Source: Burkholderia puraquae
GTDB lineage: Bacteria > Pseudomonadota > Gammaproteobacteria > Burkholderiales > Burkholderiaceae
DNA: 64,000 nt
Assembly: GCF_002099195.1 (NCBI RefSeq)
Contig: NZ_NBYX01000003.1
Location: forward strand, 310,001 to 374,000
Direction of reading: 5' to 3'
Part shown: positions 24,954 to 33,168 of the stretch, piece by piece
Layout: each line of letters begins with the position of its first letter
How positions within the stretch are numbered: position 1 is the first letter of the stretch
Translations under genes and position numbers: made by a program
Notes under the pieces: generated by a model
What the model saw: only the letters and a program-made list of their open reading frames with translations
What the model was told of the DNA's origin: nothing
The model's database searches: none

Positions 24954-26414
24954 ATGTCCAACGCCGTTTCCCGCCAGGATGCGAACGACACGCCGATCGC
25001 CCGGCCATGGCCGCTGCTCGTCGCCTATCTCGTCGTGACGGGCGCGTTCTACGCCTTCGTCACGCACCTGCCGCTCGGGCCGGTCACGATCATTCCGGCG
25101 AGCACACTCGATCGCGCGGTTCCGCTGCTGCCCGGCACCGTGCCGCTTTACCTCAGCTACCTGTTCGCGATGCCCGCGCTCGTGTGGCTCGGGCGTGGCC
25201 GCGCATGGCTGCTGCCGGCGTTCTTCGCCGGCACGCTCGCGGCCGGCATTTGCCTCGTGTGCCATCTGCTGCATCCGACCGCCGTCGCATGGCCGCCCGC
25301 TCACGACGGCTGGATCGCGTGGCTGCAGCGGATCGACACGCCGCTTGCCGCATCGCCGAGCGGGCACGTCGCGCTGCCGGTCGCAATCGCCATCGTGCTG
25401 CTGGCGCTGCGGCGGCGGTCGGCCGTGCTGTTCATCGCGTGGAGCGCGCTGCTGATGGTGACGGTACTGACCACCGGCCAGCATCGCGCCGCCGATGTCG
25501 CATGGGGCAGCGCAACCGGCATCGCGGCCGGGACGTTGACGCTCGCGTTGCTGCGCACCAGGGTCGACCTGCGCACGGCCGCGGCCGCACTGCTCGAATG
25601 GGCATGCATCATCGTTGCGATCCGCGTGGCCGTCGTGCTCGGCGCGTGGTACCTGTATGCGTTTGCGGTGCTCGTCGTCGCGACGCGGCAGCATGCGCTG
25701 TTCATCCTGTATCACGACGCGACCCACTACCACCTGACGCACCGTCGCAGTTTCAACGACTTCCTGATCAACCTCGCGATCGGCGTGCCGGGGCTCGTGC
25801 CCGTCGAGTTCTACCGGCCGCTGCATCTCGCACATCACCGGCATCTCGGCACCGAGCAGGACCCGGAGCGCCAGTTCCTCTATCACGACCAGCCTTGGCG
25901 GTTCCGCCCGCTCGATGCATGGCCGCTCGCGCGGCAGTTCCTCGGCGACCTGTTCGTGCTGAACATGGCGCGCAACATGGCGGCGTTCCGGCGGGCGGGC
26001 GGCCACAACACGCGGCTCGGCCGGCCGTTCCTGGTAGCCGCCGCAGTGTGGACGGCAATCGTCGCACTGCTCGTGTGGGCCTGCTCCGCGCGCACGGTCC
26101 TGCTGGTCTCCGCGCTGTGGTTCGTGCCGCTGCTCACGCTGTCGGTGCTGCTGCAGAAGATCCGCAGCATGGCGGAGCACAGCGGCGGCCCGCATGCGAC
26201 GCCGGGCTGGGCCGACTGGACGTACTCATGGCGCACGGGCTGGATCGGCCGCGTGCTCGTGTGGCCGTATCACATCAACCTTCATCTGCAGCATCACCGG
26301 AATCCGGCGATGCCGTGGCATGCGCTGCCCGATGCGGTCGACGAACACGACCCGCGGCTCGACGCGCCGGAACTGGCCCGGCTGCTGTGGTCGGGCATCC
26401 CGCCGAAGCCGTAA
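24954..26414 (+). CDS. PAP2-like phosphatase domain fused to a fatty acid desaturase
   Basis: 486 residues. The N-terminal half (about 20-210) is a membrane PAP2-like domain with SPSGH at 134-138 and TTGQHRAAD, whose His and Asp keep the HxxxD spacing. The first PAP2 motif (KxxxxxxRP) is not evident, so phosphatase activity is doubtful. The C-terminal half has the three desaturase clusters: HDATH at 254-258, HLAHHRH at 291-297 and HLQHH at 444-448. About nine or ten membrane helices overall. The start ATG at 24954 was chosen because it leads straight into the first helix. A perfect 13-bp hairpin follows. Fusion of a lipid-phosphate domain to a desaturase is unusual. Confidence 0.85.
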   Translation: MSNAVSRQDANDTPIARPWPLLVAYLVVTGAFYAFVTHLPLGPVTIIPASTLDRAVPLLPGTVPLYLSYLFAMPALVWLGRGRAWLLPAFFAGTLAAGICLVCHLLHPTAVAWPPAHDGWIAWLQRIDTPLAASPSGHVALPVAIAIVLLALRRRSAVLFIAWSALLMVTVLTTGQHRAADVAWGSATGIAAGTLTLALLRTRVDLRTAAAALLEWACIIVAIRVAVVLGAWYLYAFAVLVVATRQHALFILYHDATHYHLTHRRSFNDFLINLAIGVPGLVPVEFYRPLHLAHHRHLGTEQDPERQFLYHDQPWRFRPLDAWPLARQFLGDLFVLNMARNMAAFRRAGGHNTRLGRPFLVAAAVWTAIVALLVWACSARTVLLVSALWFVPLLTLSVLLQKIRSMAEHSGGPHATPGWADWTYSWRTGWIGRVLVWPYHINLHLQHHRNPAMPWHALPDAVDEHDPRLDAPELARLLWSGIPPKP

Positions 26415-26419
26415 CGGGC

Positions 26420-26449
26420 GGCGGCGTGCGCGATGGCGCGCACGCCGCC
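26420..26449. terminator. Hairpin between convergent genes
   Basis: A perfect 13-bp stem, 26420-26432 with 26437-26449, and a 4-base loop, starting 5 bases after the PAP2-desaturase stop and ending 10 bases before the RNase T2 stop. It has no U tract; a bidirectional 3' end structure is likely. Confidence 0.6.
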
Positions 26450-26459
26450 CCCTTCCCCG

Positions 26460-27191
26460 TTACTTCGCGATATACACGCCCGACGTCGGGCACGTGCCTT
26501 GCGTATTGCCGTCCGTCACGAGCGATGCGGCGCTCGGGAACTGCGCGGCCGCGTTGGTCTTCACCGCGATCCACGCTTCGGTGAAATAGCTGACGCCATT
26601 CGTCTTCGTGCACTTCAGCGACACCGCGCTGCGCGTATTGCTGCCGAATGCGCCTTCGAAAGCCGACAGCAGCTGGTTACGCGTGACCGTCTTGCCCGCG
26701 TTCGCCTGCAGGAATGCGTTGAACGACGTGTTGCCGAGCCGGCTGATCATGCCGGACGCCTGGTTCCAGTACGCATCGGGCGACGCCGAGTTCGAGCAGG
26801 TGCCGTGCTTGAACCACTCATGCTTGTCGAGGCACGACGCAACGCCCGGCATGTACGTCGACAGCGTGTTGCGGGTCGCGCTGCTGATCGGGTAGGCGTC
26901 CATGCTGCACCACTGGTGCGCGTTGTCGAGGTCGATGTCGTTCTGCGGCACGCCGCAGTAGAACGGCTGGTTGCCGTCGTAGTTGTTCGGCCACAGGCCA
27001 TGCAGCGACAGGCTCGTCGCCGCATACGTGCCGGCGAGGTTCGTGCATTCGGGTGTATCGTGCGACGCGCAGAAGCCGGGCTCCCACGACGCGGCGAGCA
27101 ACAGGTAGTCGTAGCTGGTCTGCGCGGTGGCGTGCAGTGAAGCGGAAGCGACGGCGAGTGCGGCAACGGCGCGGGCGAGCGTCTTGAGCAT
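26460..27191 (-). CDS. Secreted ribonuclease T2
   Basis: 243 residues. Signal peptide 1-23 (cleavage after ATA). CAS1 motif SLHGLWPN with His64 and CAS2 motif KHEWFKHGTC with His124, Glu125, Lys128 and His129, the complete catalytic set for cleavage of RNA through a 2',3'-cyclic phosphate. Several Cys residues would form disulfides in the periplasm or outside. Length agrees with E. coli RNase I (about 268) and eukaryotic relatives. The start at 27191 is the ATG that opens the signal peptide; upstream in-frame sequence is not coding-like. Probable role: salvage of external or periplasmic RNA. Confidence 0.95.
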   Translation of the reverse strand: MLKTLARAVAALAVASASLHATAQTSYDYLLLAASWEPGFCASHDTPECTNLAGTYAATSLSLHGLWPNNYDGNQPFYCGVPQNDIDLDNAHQWCSMDAYPISSATRNTLSTYMPGVASCLDKHEWFKHGTCSNSASPDAYWNQASGMISRLGNTSFNAFLQANAGKTVTRNQLLSAFEGAFGSNTRSAVSLKCTKTNGVSYFTEAWIAVKTNAAAQFPSAASLVTDGNTQGTCPTSGVYIAK

Positions 27192-27395
27192 GGCGTTTCC
27201 TCGGAAAAGGCTTGCGGTCGCGGGATGCGCCGCAAGATTGTCGAACGTCTGCCCGCGATTGTTGCCGACGCAACATGGCACGAATGTGAAGGTAGACGAA
27301 TGATGTCCGGCGGCGCGGGTGCAGGCACCCCTCGTCGCGCCGCGCGCTGCCTCACGGGGCCGACACATGCCGCCATGCCGGCGGCACGCCGTCAC

Positions 27396-27974
27396 TCACG
27401 ACCCTGTGCCCAGCTGCGTGCATGCCCGCGTGACCGATTCGGGACCTTCGAGCGCGAGGATCTGCCACACGCCGATGCTGACGCGCCGGCGCGCCGCCGT
27501 CGACGCATCGGCCAGCAACGCCTCGACGCGTGGTGCGGCGTCCGGCGCCTGCTGCTTCAGCGCCGCGTGATGCCGCGCACGCGACGCCGGTGCGGATTCG
27601 TACACATCGCACAGGCGCACCATGCCGGCGAGACCGGCGAGGTCGTCGTCCTTGTCGATCGCGCCCGGCTCGACCGGTGCGAGCCCCTTGCGCTCCTCCG
27701 CCGGCAGCTTGTTGCGCGCGCCTTCGTCGATCGACGTGGCAGATGCCGGCGGCAGGCCGCCGATCGCCGCGACGATCCGGCTGCCCGAGGCGATCATGTC
27801 GCCCTGGCACTCGACCTTCTCGGCGGCAGCGACGTTCGAGCAGAACGACACCGAGATCCGGTACACGTCGTTGCTCATGCGCGGCACTTCGTCCACGCTC
27901 GCTTGCGCGAAGCCGGCGCTCGTCAGCGCCAGCGCGGCGGGAATCAGGATGCGGAAAACGCTCGTCTTGTTCAT
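27396..27974 (-). CDS. Exported protein of unknown function
   Basis: 192 residues. Clear signal peptide (MNKTSVFRILIPAALALTSA, cleavage near FAQA-S, about 25). The mature part is helical, with three Cys residues (in SFCSN, EKVECQ and VRLCD) plus one near the C-terminus (TRACTQ), suggesting two disulfides, and charged linkers (EERKG, DKDDD). No family recognised. Probably periplasmic. It is followed at about 95 bases upstream on the same strand by the HdeD-papain fusion, so the two might be co-transcribed. Confidence 0.75.
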   Translation of the reverse strand: MNKTSVFRILIPAALALTSAGFAQASVDEVPRMSNDVYRISVSFCSNVAAAEKVECQGDMIASGSRIVAAIGGLPPASATSIDEGARNKLPAEERKGLAPVEPGAIDKDDDLAGLAGMVRLCDVYESAPASRARHHAALKQQAPDAAPRVEALLADASTAARRRVSIGVWQILALEGPESVTRACTQLGTGS

Positions 27975-28070
27975 TGTTGTGTGCGTATGTGGGTTCTCGT
28001 GGCGGGCAACATCGCCGGGCCGCGCAGTGGCGGCCGCTGTGACGCCGGGCCCTCGTCCGGCGGCACGCGA

Positions 28071-29474
28071 TCACTTCATCGACGCGGCCTCCGGTCCGCC
28101 GGGCGACAGCGCCGCGTGGTCCTGCTCGCGCCACGTGCGGCGCGACGCCATGATCGCCTTCACGGCCGAGCGCGCGACCTTCCACCACGCGAACGGCCGC
28201 GGGTCGGCAAGCATGCTGAGCGCGCGCGCATAGTCGAGCGTGAGGCCGGGTGTCCATGCCATCGTCACCGCGCGCTTGCGGATCTGCGCGGCGACCCACA
28301 GCTCGGGCGTGAGCAGCAGCCGCACGAATGCACCCCACCCGGCACGCGCGCCCTTGAGCCGCCACACCGCGCCGTCGAGTGCGGCTTCGAGTGCGTTCGA
28401 CACAGTGCTCGAGCAGTTGCGATACGTGAGGTTGTACGTCACGTTCTGCCGGTACGACGCCCAGAATGCGTCCAGCTTCGCGGGATCGTAGTTGCGGATC
28501 CGCACGCGCACGGTCGACGGGCACCATGCCTTCGACTCGGTCGCGTAGTCGGGCTGGAACAGGCCCGGCACGTCGTTTTCGCGGGTCGCGCGCAGGATAC
28601 GCGTGAATTCGTCCGGAGAACGATCGATTTCGACGCCCGGATACAGGCTGATATAGATGCCCTCGGGCGACTCCAGCGCCGCGTGCCCGGTCGAGATCAC
28701 GCCGTTGACGTCCACCGCCGCGATATAGCGGTCGATCACCGGATAGCGCTGCGCTTCGGCCTTCGACGTGCCGGTCGGCGTCCACACGTGCACGGTGAGC
28801 GCATGCTCGCCGTCGGCCGGCGGGCCGTCCCATTCGGATTGCGCGAAATGCGGCAGGCCGCGCGCATCGTCGAGGTCCGGCGCGAGCGCCGGTGCCGGCG
28901 ACGTCGCGAACGCCGGATTGCGTGTCAGCCGCCGCACGCGCGCGGCGAGGCTCAGCATGTGCATTCCGCCGAACATCAGCAGCAGGCCGAGGCAGTACGG
29001 CACGGTGCCCACGTAGTGCGTCGGATACGGCTGGTAGAAGAAGATCGCCAGCAGGACCTCGACGACGCCCCATGCGAATGCGACGTTCCAGCGGCGATAG
29101 CGCACCATCCACGCGGCAGTGCATTGCAGCAGCCCGTCGACGAGGAACAGCGTGCCGAAGATCATCGACAGCAGGAAATGGCCGTGGTGATGCCCCGCGA
29201 ACACGAGCCCGGCGGCGACCACGACCACGATTCCCTTCACGTAGCGCAGGACGCGCTGCCCGCCGACGCCGCTGCCGGCCACCGCGAGTGTCGCGAGCCC
29301 CTCGATCAGGAACAGCCACGCAAAGATCTGGATCGGAAAGTGCAGCGCGCCGTCGAGCGCATCGACGAAGATCACGCTGCCCGCGACGACCCACACCCAG
29401 CCGAGCACGGTCAGCCCGCGCCAGCGGGTGCGCAGATATTCGATACCCAGCAGCAGCAAGACCAGTCGTACCAT
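28071..29474 (-). CDS. HdeD-like membrane domain fused to a papain-like (NlpC/YiiX-type) domain
   Basis: 467 residues. Residues 1-180 hold six membrane helices in paired repeats, as in HdeD/DUF308 proteins (acid-stress membrane proteins). After a linker, the C-terminal domain has STGHAALE with His264 and NCSSTVSNAL with Cys354. The order His before Cys is that of circularly permuted papain-fold proteins (YiiX/YaeF, some NlpC/P60). The long basic tail after 370 (KARAGWG, QIRKRAVTM) may be membrane-peripheral. A protease, amidase or acyl-ester hydrolase acting at the membrane is inferred. A perfect 8-bp hairpin lies about 25 bases upstream of the start. Confidence 0.75.
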   Translation of the reverse strand: MVRLVLLLLGIEYLRTRWRGLTVLGWVWVVAGSVIFVDALDGALHFPIQIFAWLFLIEGLATLAVAGSGVGGQRVLRYVKGIVVVVAAGLVFAGHHHGHFLLSMIFGTLFLVDGLLQCTAAWMVRYRRWNVAFAWGVVEVLLAIFFYQPYPTHYVGTVPYCLGLLLMFGGMHMLSLAARVRRLTRNPAFATSPAPALAPDLDDARGLPHFAQSEWDGPPADGEHALTVHVWTPTGTSKAEAQRYPVIDRYIAAVDVNGVISTGHAALESPEGIYISLYPGVEIDRSPDEFTRILRATRENDVPGLFQPDYATESKAWCPSTVRVRIRNYDPAKLDAFWASYRQNVTYNLTYRNCSSTVSNALEAALDGAVWRLKGARAGWGAFVRLLLTPELWVAAQIRKRAVTMAWTPGLTLDYARALSMLADPRPFAWWKVARSAVKAIMASRRTWREQDHAALSPGGPEAASMK

Positions 29475-29818
29475 CGCGCCCTCTCGTCATTTTTTCGAGA
29501 AACGCGCTTGCCACGCGTTTCCTGTCGCTTCGACCGCGCATCGTGCGACGCACAGGCCGAAATGCGGTAATTCGTACCGGCGCGTCATGCCTCGACATGA
29601 CCGATGGCGGCCGGTACGCCTCCGCACCGGCCAAATAATAAGATATGGCGGAGACGGTTGAAAGCGTGACGAAAACGTTGTCGGTATGGCACGGAGGGGA
29701 CGAACCGGCCGCTGCCGTGGCAGATTTCTCGTTCGACAACACGCAGTGGATACGCGAGAATCCGGCTTCCGAGGGCGAAAGCCACTGAACTGAACCGCAC
29801 CAGACGGGACAACAAGAA
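29475..29818. other. Divergent intergenic region with hairpin
   Basis: About 340 bases between the starts of the HdeD-papain gene and the lipoprotein gene. GAAACGCG (29499-29506) and CGCGTTTC (29514-29521) form a perfect 8-bp inverted repeat close to the minus-strand start. The repeat follows, not precedes, a T run on the plus strand, so it is a better candidate operator or leader structure than terminator. No gene is supported in the remainder. Confidence 0.45.
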
Positions 29819-30460
29819 ATGAGCACATCGATCACGCGCCGGCGCCTGCTGGCTGCCGGCATGGCCGCGAGCAGCCTCGCACTGTCTGGCTGTTTCACGC
29901 CGGCACTCTACGAGAACCACGACGAAACCTACGTCGAGCACGTTTCCGCTTTCATGATCACGAAAGACGGCAAGAAGCTGGTGGTGCTGGGCGAACGCTA
30001 TCACTACATCTTCGATCTGCCGGACAAGCTGCGCCCGGTGCTGGCGGCCAGCTACCGCAAATCACTGCACACGTCGTTCGGCCGCTTCCGCGTCGACGGC
30101 AGCGACGTGACCGGCCAGTACCACACCGTTCTGTCGAAGGATGCGACGGACGACGAGCGTCAGGCGGCAACCGCCGACGGCTTCGGAGCCTCGCGCACCC
30201 GGATCGAACTCGACGGCAACGTCGCCGGCAAGCGCTATTCCACCGAGGGCTTCACGCTGAAACCGGACGGCACCGCTCAAGCGTTCAACGAGCGCTATAC
30301 GGTCGTCATCGACGAAGCGCCGTCCGCCTTCGCGAAGGGGCTCCGGATCCTGGCCACGCCGATCACCGTGGCGGCGGACGGCGTGCTCGTACTGGGCGGG
30401 GTCCTGCTGCTGCCGGTCGCCTATTTTTCGCTCAAGGACCGGCCCATCGCCGGGTTCTAG
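29819..30460 (+). CDS. Lipoprotein of unknown function
   Basis: 213 residues. The leader begins with RRRLL and ends in the lipobox LSGC, so Cys25 would be acylated; the twin arginine is Tat-compatible (TRRRLL). The mature part looks beta-rich (SAFMITKDGKKLVVLGERYHYIFDL, GSDVTGQYHTVLS). It ends with a hydrophobic stretch of about 20 residues (AADGVLVLGGVLLLPVAYFSL) followed by a basic end, an unusual second membrane anchor for a lipoprotein. No family named. It may be anchored in the inner membrane through both ends. Confidence 0.75.
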   Translation: MSTSITRRRLLAAGMAASSLALSGCFTPALYENHDETYVEHVSAFMITKDGKKLVVLGERYHYIFDLPDKLRPVLAASYRKSLHTSFGRFRVDGSDVTGQYHTVLSKDATDDERQAATADGFGASRTRIELDGNVAGKRYSTEGFTLKPDGTAQAFNERYTVVIDEAPSAFAKGLRILATPITVAADGVLVLGGVLLLPVAYFSLKDRPIAGF

Positions 30461-30510
30461 GCCCCTGTCCGCGATGACGCCCGGCCGACGCCTGAAAGAG
30501 GAGCATCGAC

Positions 30511-31077
30511 ATGCGTGACCCGTCGCTTCATCCGTCCTCGCTCGGCCCGCAACTCAAGCGCTGGCGCGCGCTGCACCGCATCAAGCAAAACCACGCAGCG
30601 GAACTGTTCGGTGTCGCGCAATCGACGATCTCGCGCTGGGAAGCCGGCCTCCAGCAGATGTCGCCCGACGAGCGCGCGACGGCCGAGCGGCTGCTCGCCG
30701 CACGCCTCGATTCGGCGGGCGATCACGCGCTCGCACGGCTTGTCACGGGCAGCGCGGGCCGCATGCATCTCGTGTGCGACCTCACGCATCGCCTGCTCGC
30801 CGCTTCGCCGGCGCGCGCGGCCGAATTCTCGCAGCCGCTGTCGATGTTGCTCGGCACGTCGCTGTGGCGCTACGCGACGCCGGAGATCGTCCGCATGGAA
30901 GCCGCGCTCGACACGCTCGGCTGGCACGACCGCGCGGGGCCGCCGAGCGTCGAATTCGTCACCGGCGCGAATGCATCGCGCGTCGTGCCGATTCGCGGCA
31001 GCATGTGCCGGTGGACGCGGATGACGCTATCCGACGGTTCGGCCGCGCGGCTCGTGGAAACGCTTGAGGATGCCTAA
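30511..31077 (+). CDS. XRE-type helix-turn-helix regulator with C-terminal sensor-like domain
   Basis: 188 residues, with AGAGGAG before the start. N-terminal HTH (about 12-50): QLKRWRALHRIKQNHAAELFGVAQSTISRWEAG, with QSTISRWE as recognition helix. The C-terminal 110 residues have a PAS-like rhythm (VCDLTHRLLAASPARAAEF...GTSLWRYATPEIVRMEAAL...RWTRMTLSDGSAARLVE). Similar two-part regulators bind DNA and a small ligand. It stands 50 bases after the lipoprotein gene and may share its transcript. Confidence 0.8.
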   Translation: MRDPSLHPSSLGPQLKRWRALHRIKQNHAAELFGVAQSTISRWEAGLQQMSPDERATAERLLAARLDSAGDHALARLVTGSAGRMHLVCDLTHRLLAASPARAAEFSQPLSMLLGTSLWRYATPEIVRMEAALDTLGWHDRAGPPSVEFVTGANASRVVPIRGSMCRWTRMTLSDGSAARLVETLEDA

Positions 31078-31194
31078 TCGTCGGATCGCAACGAAGAACC
31101 GCATGCAGGCAACGGCGCGGTGTACTTCGACGTGTCCGGCATGCCACGCAAACGATGCCAACGTGAATGACAGCACGGCCAGGGGAAATTCCAC

Positions 31195-31404
31195 ATGTCG
31201 ACGCTTGTCGTGCGAGAACTCGTGATCGTCTCGTTCATGCTCTATATGGGCGCCGCCGTGCTGGTCGCGCTTCGCTCGGGCGTGGCCAACGCAGGCAGCA
31301 GGCGCGTGGCGCGCCGCAGCCGCCCCTACCTGTTCAGCCTGATTGTCCTGGTCCAGACCGGCTTCTTCGCCCTTTTCTGCTGGGCCGGACTTTTCGCAAA
31401 ATAG
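31195..31404 (+). CDS. Small membrane protein
   Basis: 69 residues with AGGGGA ten bases before the ATG. Two hydrophobic segments (LVIVSFMLYMGAAVLVAL and YLFSLIVLVQTGFFALFCWAG) are separated by a basic loop (RRVARRSRP), so loop in and both ends out. No family recognised. Codon bias is in keeping with neighbours, which supports it as real. Confidence 0.6.
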   Translation: MSTLVVRELVIVSFMLYMGAAVLVALRSGVANAGSRRVARRSRPYLFSLIVLVQTGFFALFCWAGLFAK

Positions 31405-31516
31405 CCGCGCGACAAAGCCCCCCCGATCCCGCCTACACCACGCATATTTCATGCGTGGACGAACCGGGCACCGCCGCACTACGCTTGACGGCTCATCGCA
31501 AGGACGCCGACCGACC

Positions 31517-32098
31517 ATGAACCCCGATACGATCCACGCGCGGCTCGCTTTCCTGCGCGAAGCCGAACGCCTGAAGGACGTGCTGCGCAGCGGCTACACG
31601 TCTGGCGGGCGCGCGGAAAGCACGGCCGAGCACAGCTGGCGGCTATGCCTGATGGCGCTGGTGTTCGCCGACGCGCTGCCCGGCGTCGACACGCTGAAAC
31701 TGCTGAAGCTGTGCGTCGTCCACGATCTCGGCGAGGCGCTGCACGGCGACATCCCCGCGATCGAACAGGCCGCGCACCCCGATAAAAGCGCGCACGAACG
31801 CGACGACCTGCTGACGCTGACCGCGCCGCTCGATCCCGCGCAGCGCAACGAGATCGTCGCACTGTGGGACGAATACGAGGCGGCTGCATCGCCGGAAGCG
31901 CGTGCGGCGAAGGCGCTCGACAAGCTGGAGACGATCCTGCAGCACAACCAGGGCAGCAATCCGCCCGATTTCGACTACGCATTCAATCTCGGCTACGGCC
32001 GCCGCTACACCGACGCCGCGCCGCTGTTCAGCGCGATCCGCGACATCGTCGACGCCGACACGCAACGCCGGATCGACGCGAGCGGGCAGCACGCGTAA
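31517..32098 (+). CDS. HD-domain phosphohydrolase (YfbR/YGK1-like)
   Basis: 193 residues. HD superfamily metal enzyme: HSWRL with His39, the tandem VVHDLGEALHGD (His69, Asp70, His76) and a distal Asp in KALDKLETILQHN. Members such as YfbR are 5'-deoxynucleotidases that remove phosphate from dNMPs. Length (about 195) fits. It precedes a methyltransferase gene by 55 bases in the same direction. Confidence 0.85.
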   Translation: MNPDTIHARLAFLREAERLKDVLRSGYTSGGRAESTAEHSWRLCLMALVFADALPGVDTLKLLKLCVVHDLGEALHGDIPAIEQAAHPDKSAHERDDLLTLTAPLDPAQRNEIVALWDEYEAAASPEARAAKALDKLETILQHNQGSNPPDFDYAFNLGYGRRYTDAAPLFSAIRDIVDADTQRRIDASGQHA

Positions 32099-32153
32099 GC
32101 TCGCGGGATCGGGCGCGCGGCACCGTGCACCCTGCTCGCACGAGGTCCGACGC

Positions 32154-32882
32154 ATGACGCAGAACATCTACGACGATCCGGCCTTCTTCGAAGGCTACAG
32201 CCGCCTGAACCGCTCGATCCGCGGCCTCGACGGCGCACCCGAATGGCCCGCGCTGCGTGCGCTGCTGCCCGACCTGCGCGGCCGCAACGTGCTCGACCTC
32301 GGCTGCGGCTACGGCTGGTTCAGCCGCTGGGCGGCAAGCCAGGGCGCGGCAAGCGTGCTCGGTATCGACGTCTCCGCACGCATGCTCGAACGCGCGGCAT
32401 CGACCGCCGCGCACGCGGCAATCACATACCGCCGCGACGATCTCGAAACACTCGCGTTGCCGGGCGCCGCGTTCGATCTCGCGTACAGCTCGCTCGCATT
32501 CCACTACGTCGCGCATCTCGACACGCTGCTGCGCACGATCCATCGCGCGCTCGTGCCCGGCGGGCGGCTCGTGTTCTCGATCGAGCATCCGGTCTATACG
32601 GCGCCGCGCCGGCCCGGCTTCGTCGTCGATGCGCAGGGCAACCGCTCCTGGCCGCTCGACGGCTACCAGCTTGAGGGCGAACGCGTGACCGACTGGCTCG
32701 CGCCCGGCGTCGTCAAGCAGCACCGCACGCTCGGCACGCTCGTGAACCTGCTGATCGGCAGCGGCTTCACGCTCACGCATCTGGACGAATGGGGGCCGAC
32801 GCAGGCGCAGGTCGATGCGCTGCCCGCGCTCGACGAGGAACGCGACCGGCCGATGATGGCGCTCGTCGCCGCGCAGCGGTAG
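32154..32882 (+). CDS. SAM-dependent methyltransferase (class I)
   Basis: 242 residues. Motif I VLDLGCGYGWFSRWAA near 46-61, acidic loop VLGIDVSARML, motif II FDLAYSSLAFHYV and motif III LVPGGRLVFSIEHP. The UbiE/Methyltransf_11 type. Long aromatic C-terminal cap region (PLDGYQLEGERVTDWLAPGVVKQHR) probably shapes the substrate site; substrate not deducible. Confidence 0.88.
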   Translation: MTQNIYDDPAFFEGYSRLNRSIRGLDGAPEWPALRALLPDLRGRNVLDLGCGYGWFSRWAASQGAASVLGIDVSARMLERAASTAAHAAITYRRDDLETLALPGAAFDLAYSSLAFHYVAHLDTLLRTIHRALVPGGRLVFSIEHPVYTAPRRPGFVVDAQGNRSWPLDGYQLEGERVTDWLAPGVVKQHRTLGTLVNLLIGSGFTLTHLDEWGPTQAQVDALPALDEERDRPMMALVAAQR

Positions 32883-33168
32883 CGCAGCCCGCCACACGCG
32901 CACGCGCCTTCGCGCGCCGCTCTCACCGATTGCAACAATGACGCTGCGCGGCATCCGCTCCCGCGCACCGTTCGCACAATTCAGCACAATTTCCACACGA
33001 TTTGGCGTGATTTCCTCGCTTACCATGAGCGGCTGATTCGACTCGGCACGGCCGCGCGATGCGTACGCGGATACCGTCGCGGGCAACATGCCCGGCATGC
33101 GACGCCGGCCGGATCGTCCTGCCCGGCCGCACGCATCGCCGGCATCGCTTCATCCTCGCCGCACGCTC

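Noticed and set aside
23596..26195. Several long Arg-rich frames antisense to the lipid island (for example 24027-26195)
   Set aside because: Composition and lack of motifs mark them as shadows of the desaturase fusion and GNAT genes.
16538..26414. Polyyne (caryoynencin/cepacin-like) cluster
   Set aside because: Desaturases are present but the acyl-AMP ligase, ACP, thioesterase and rubredoxin set typical of those clusters is not.
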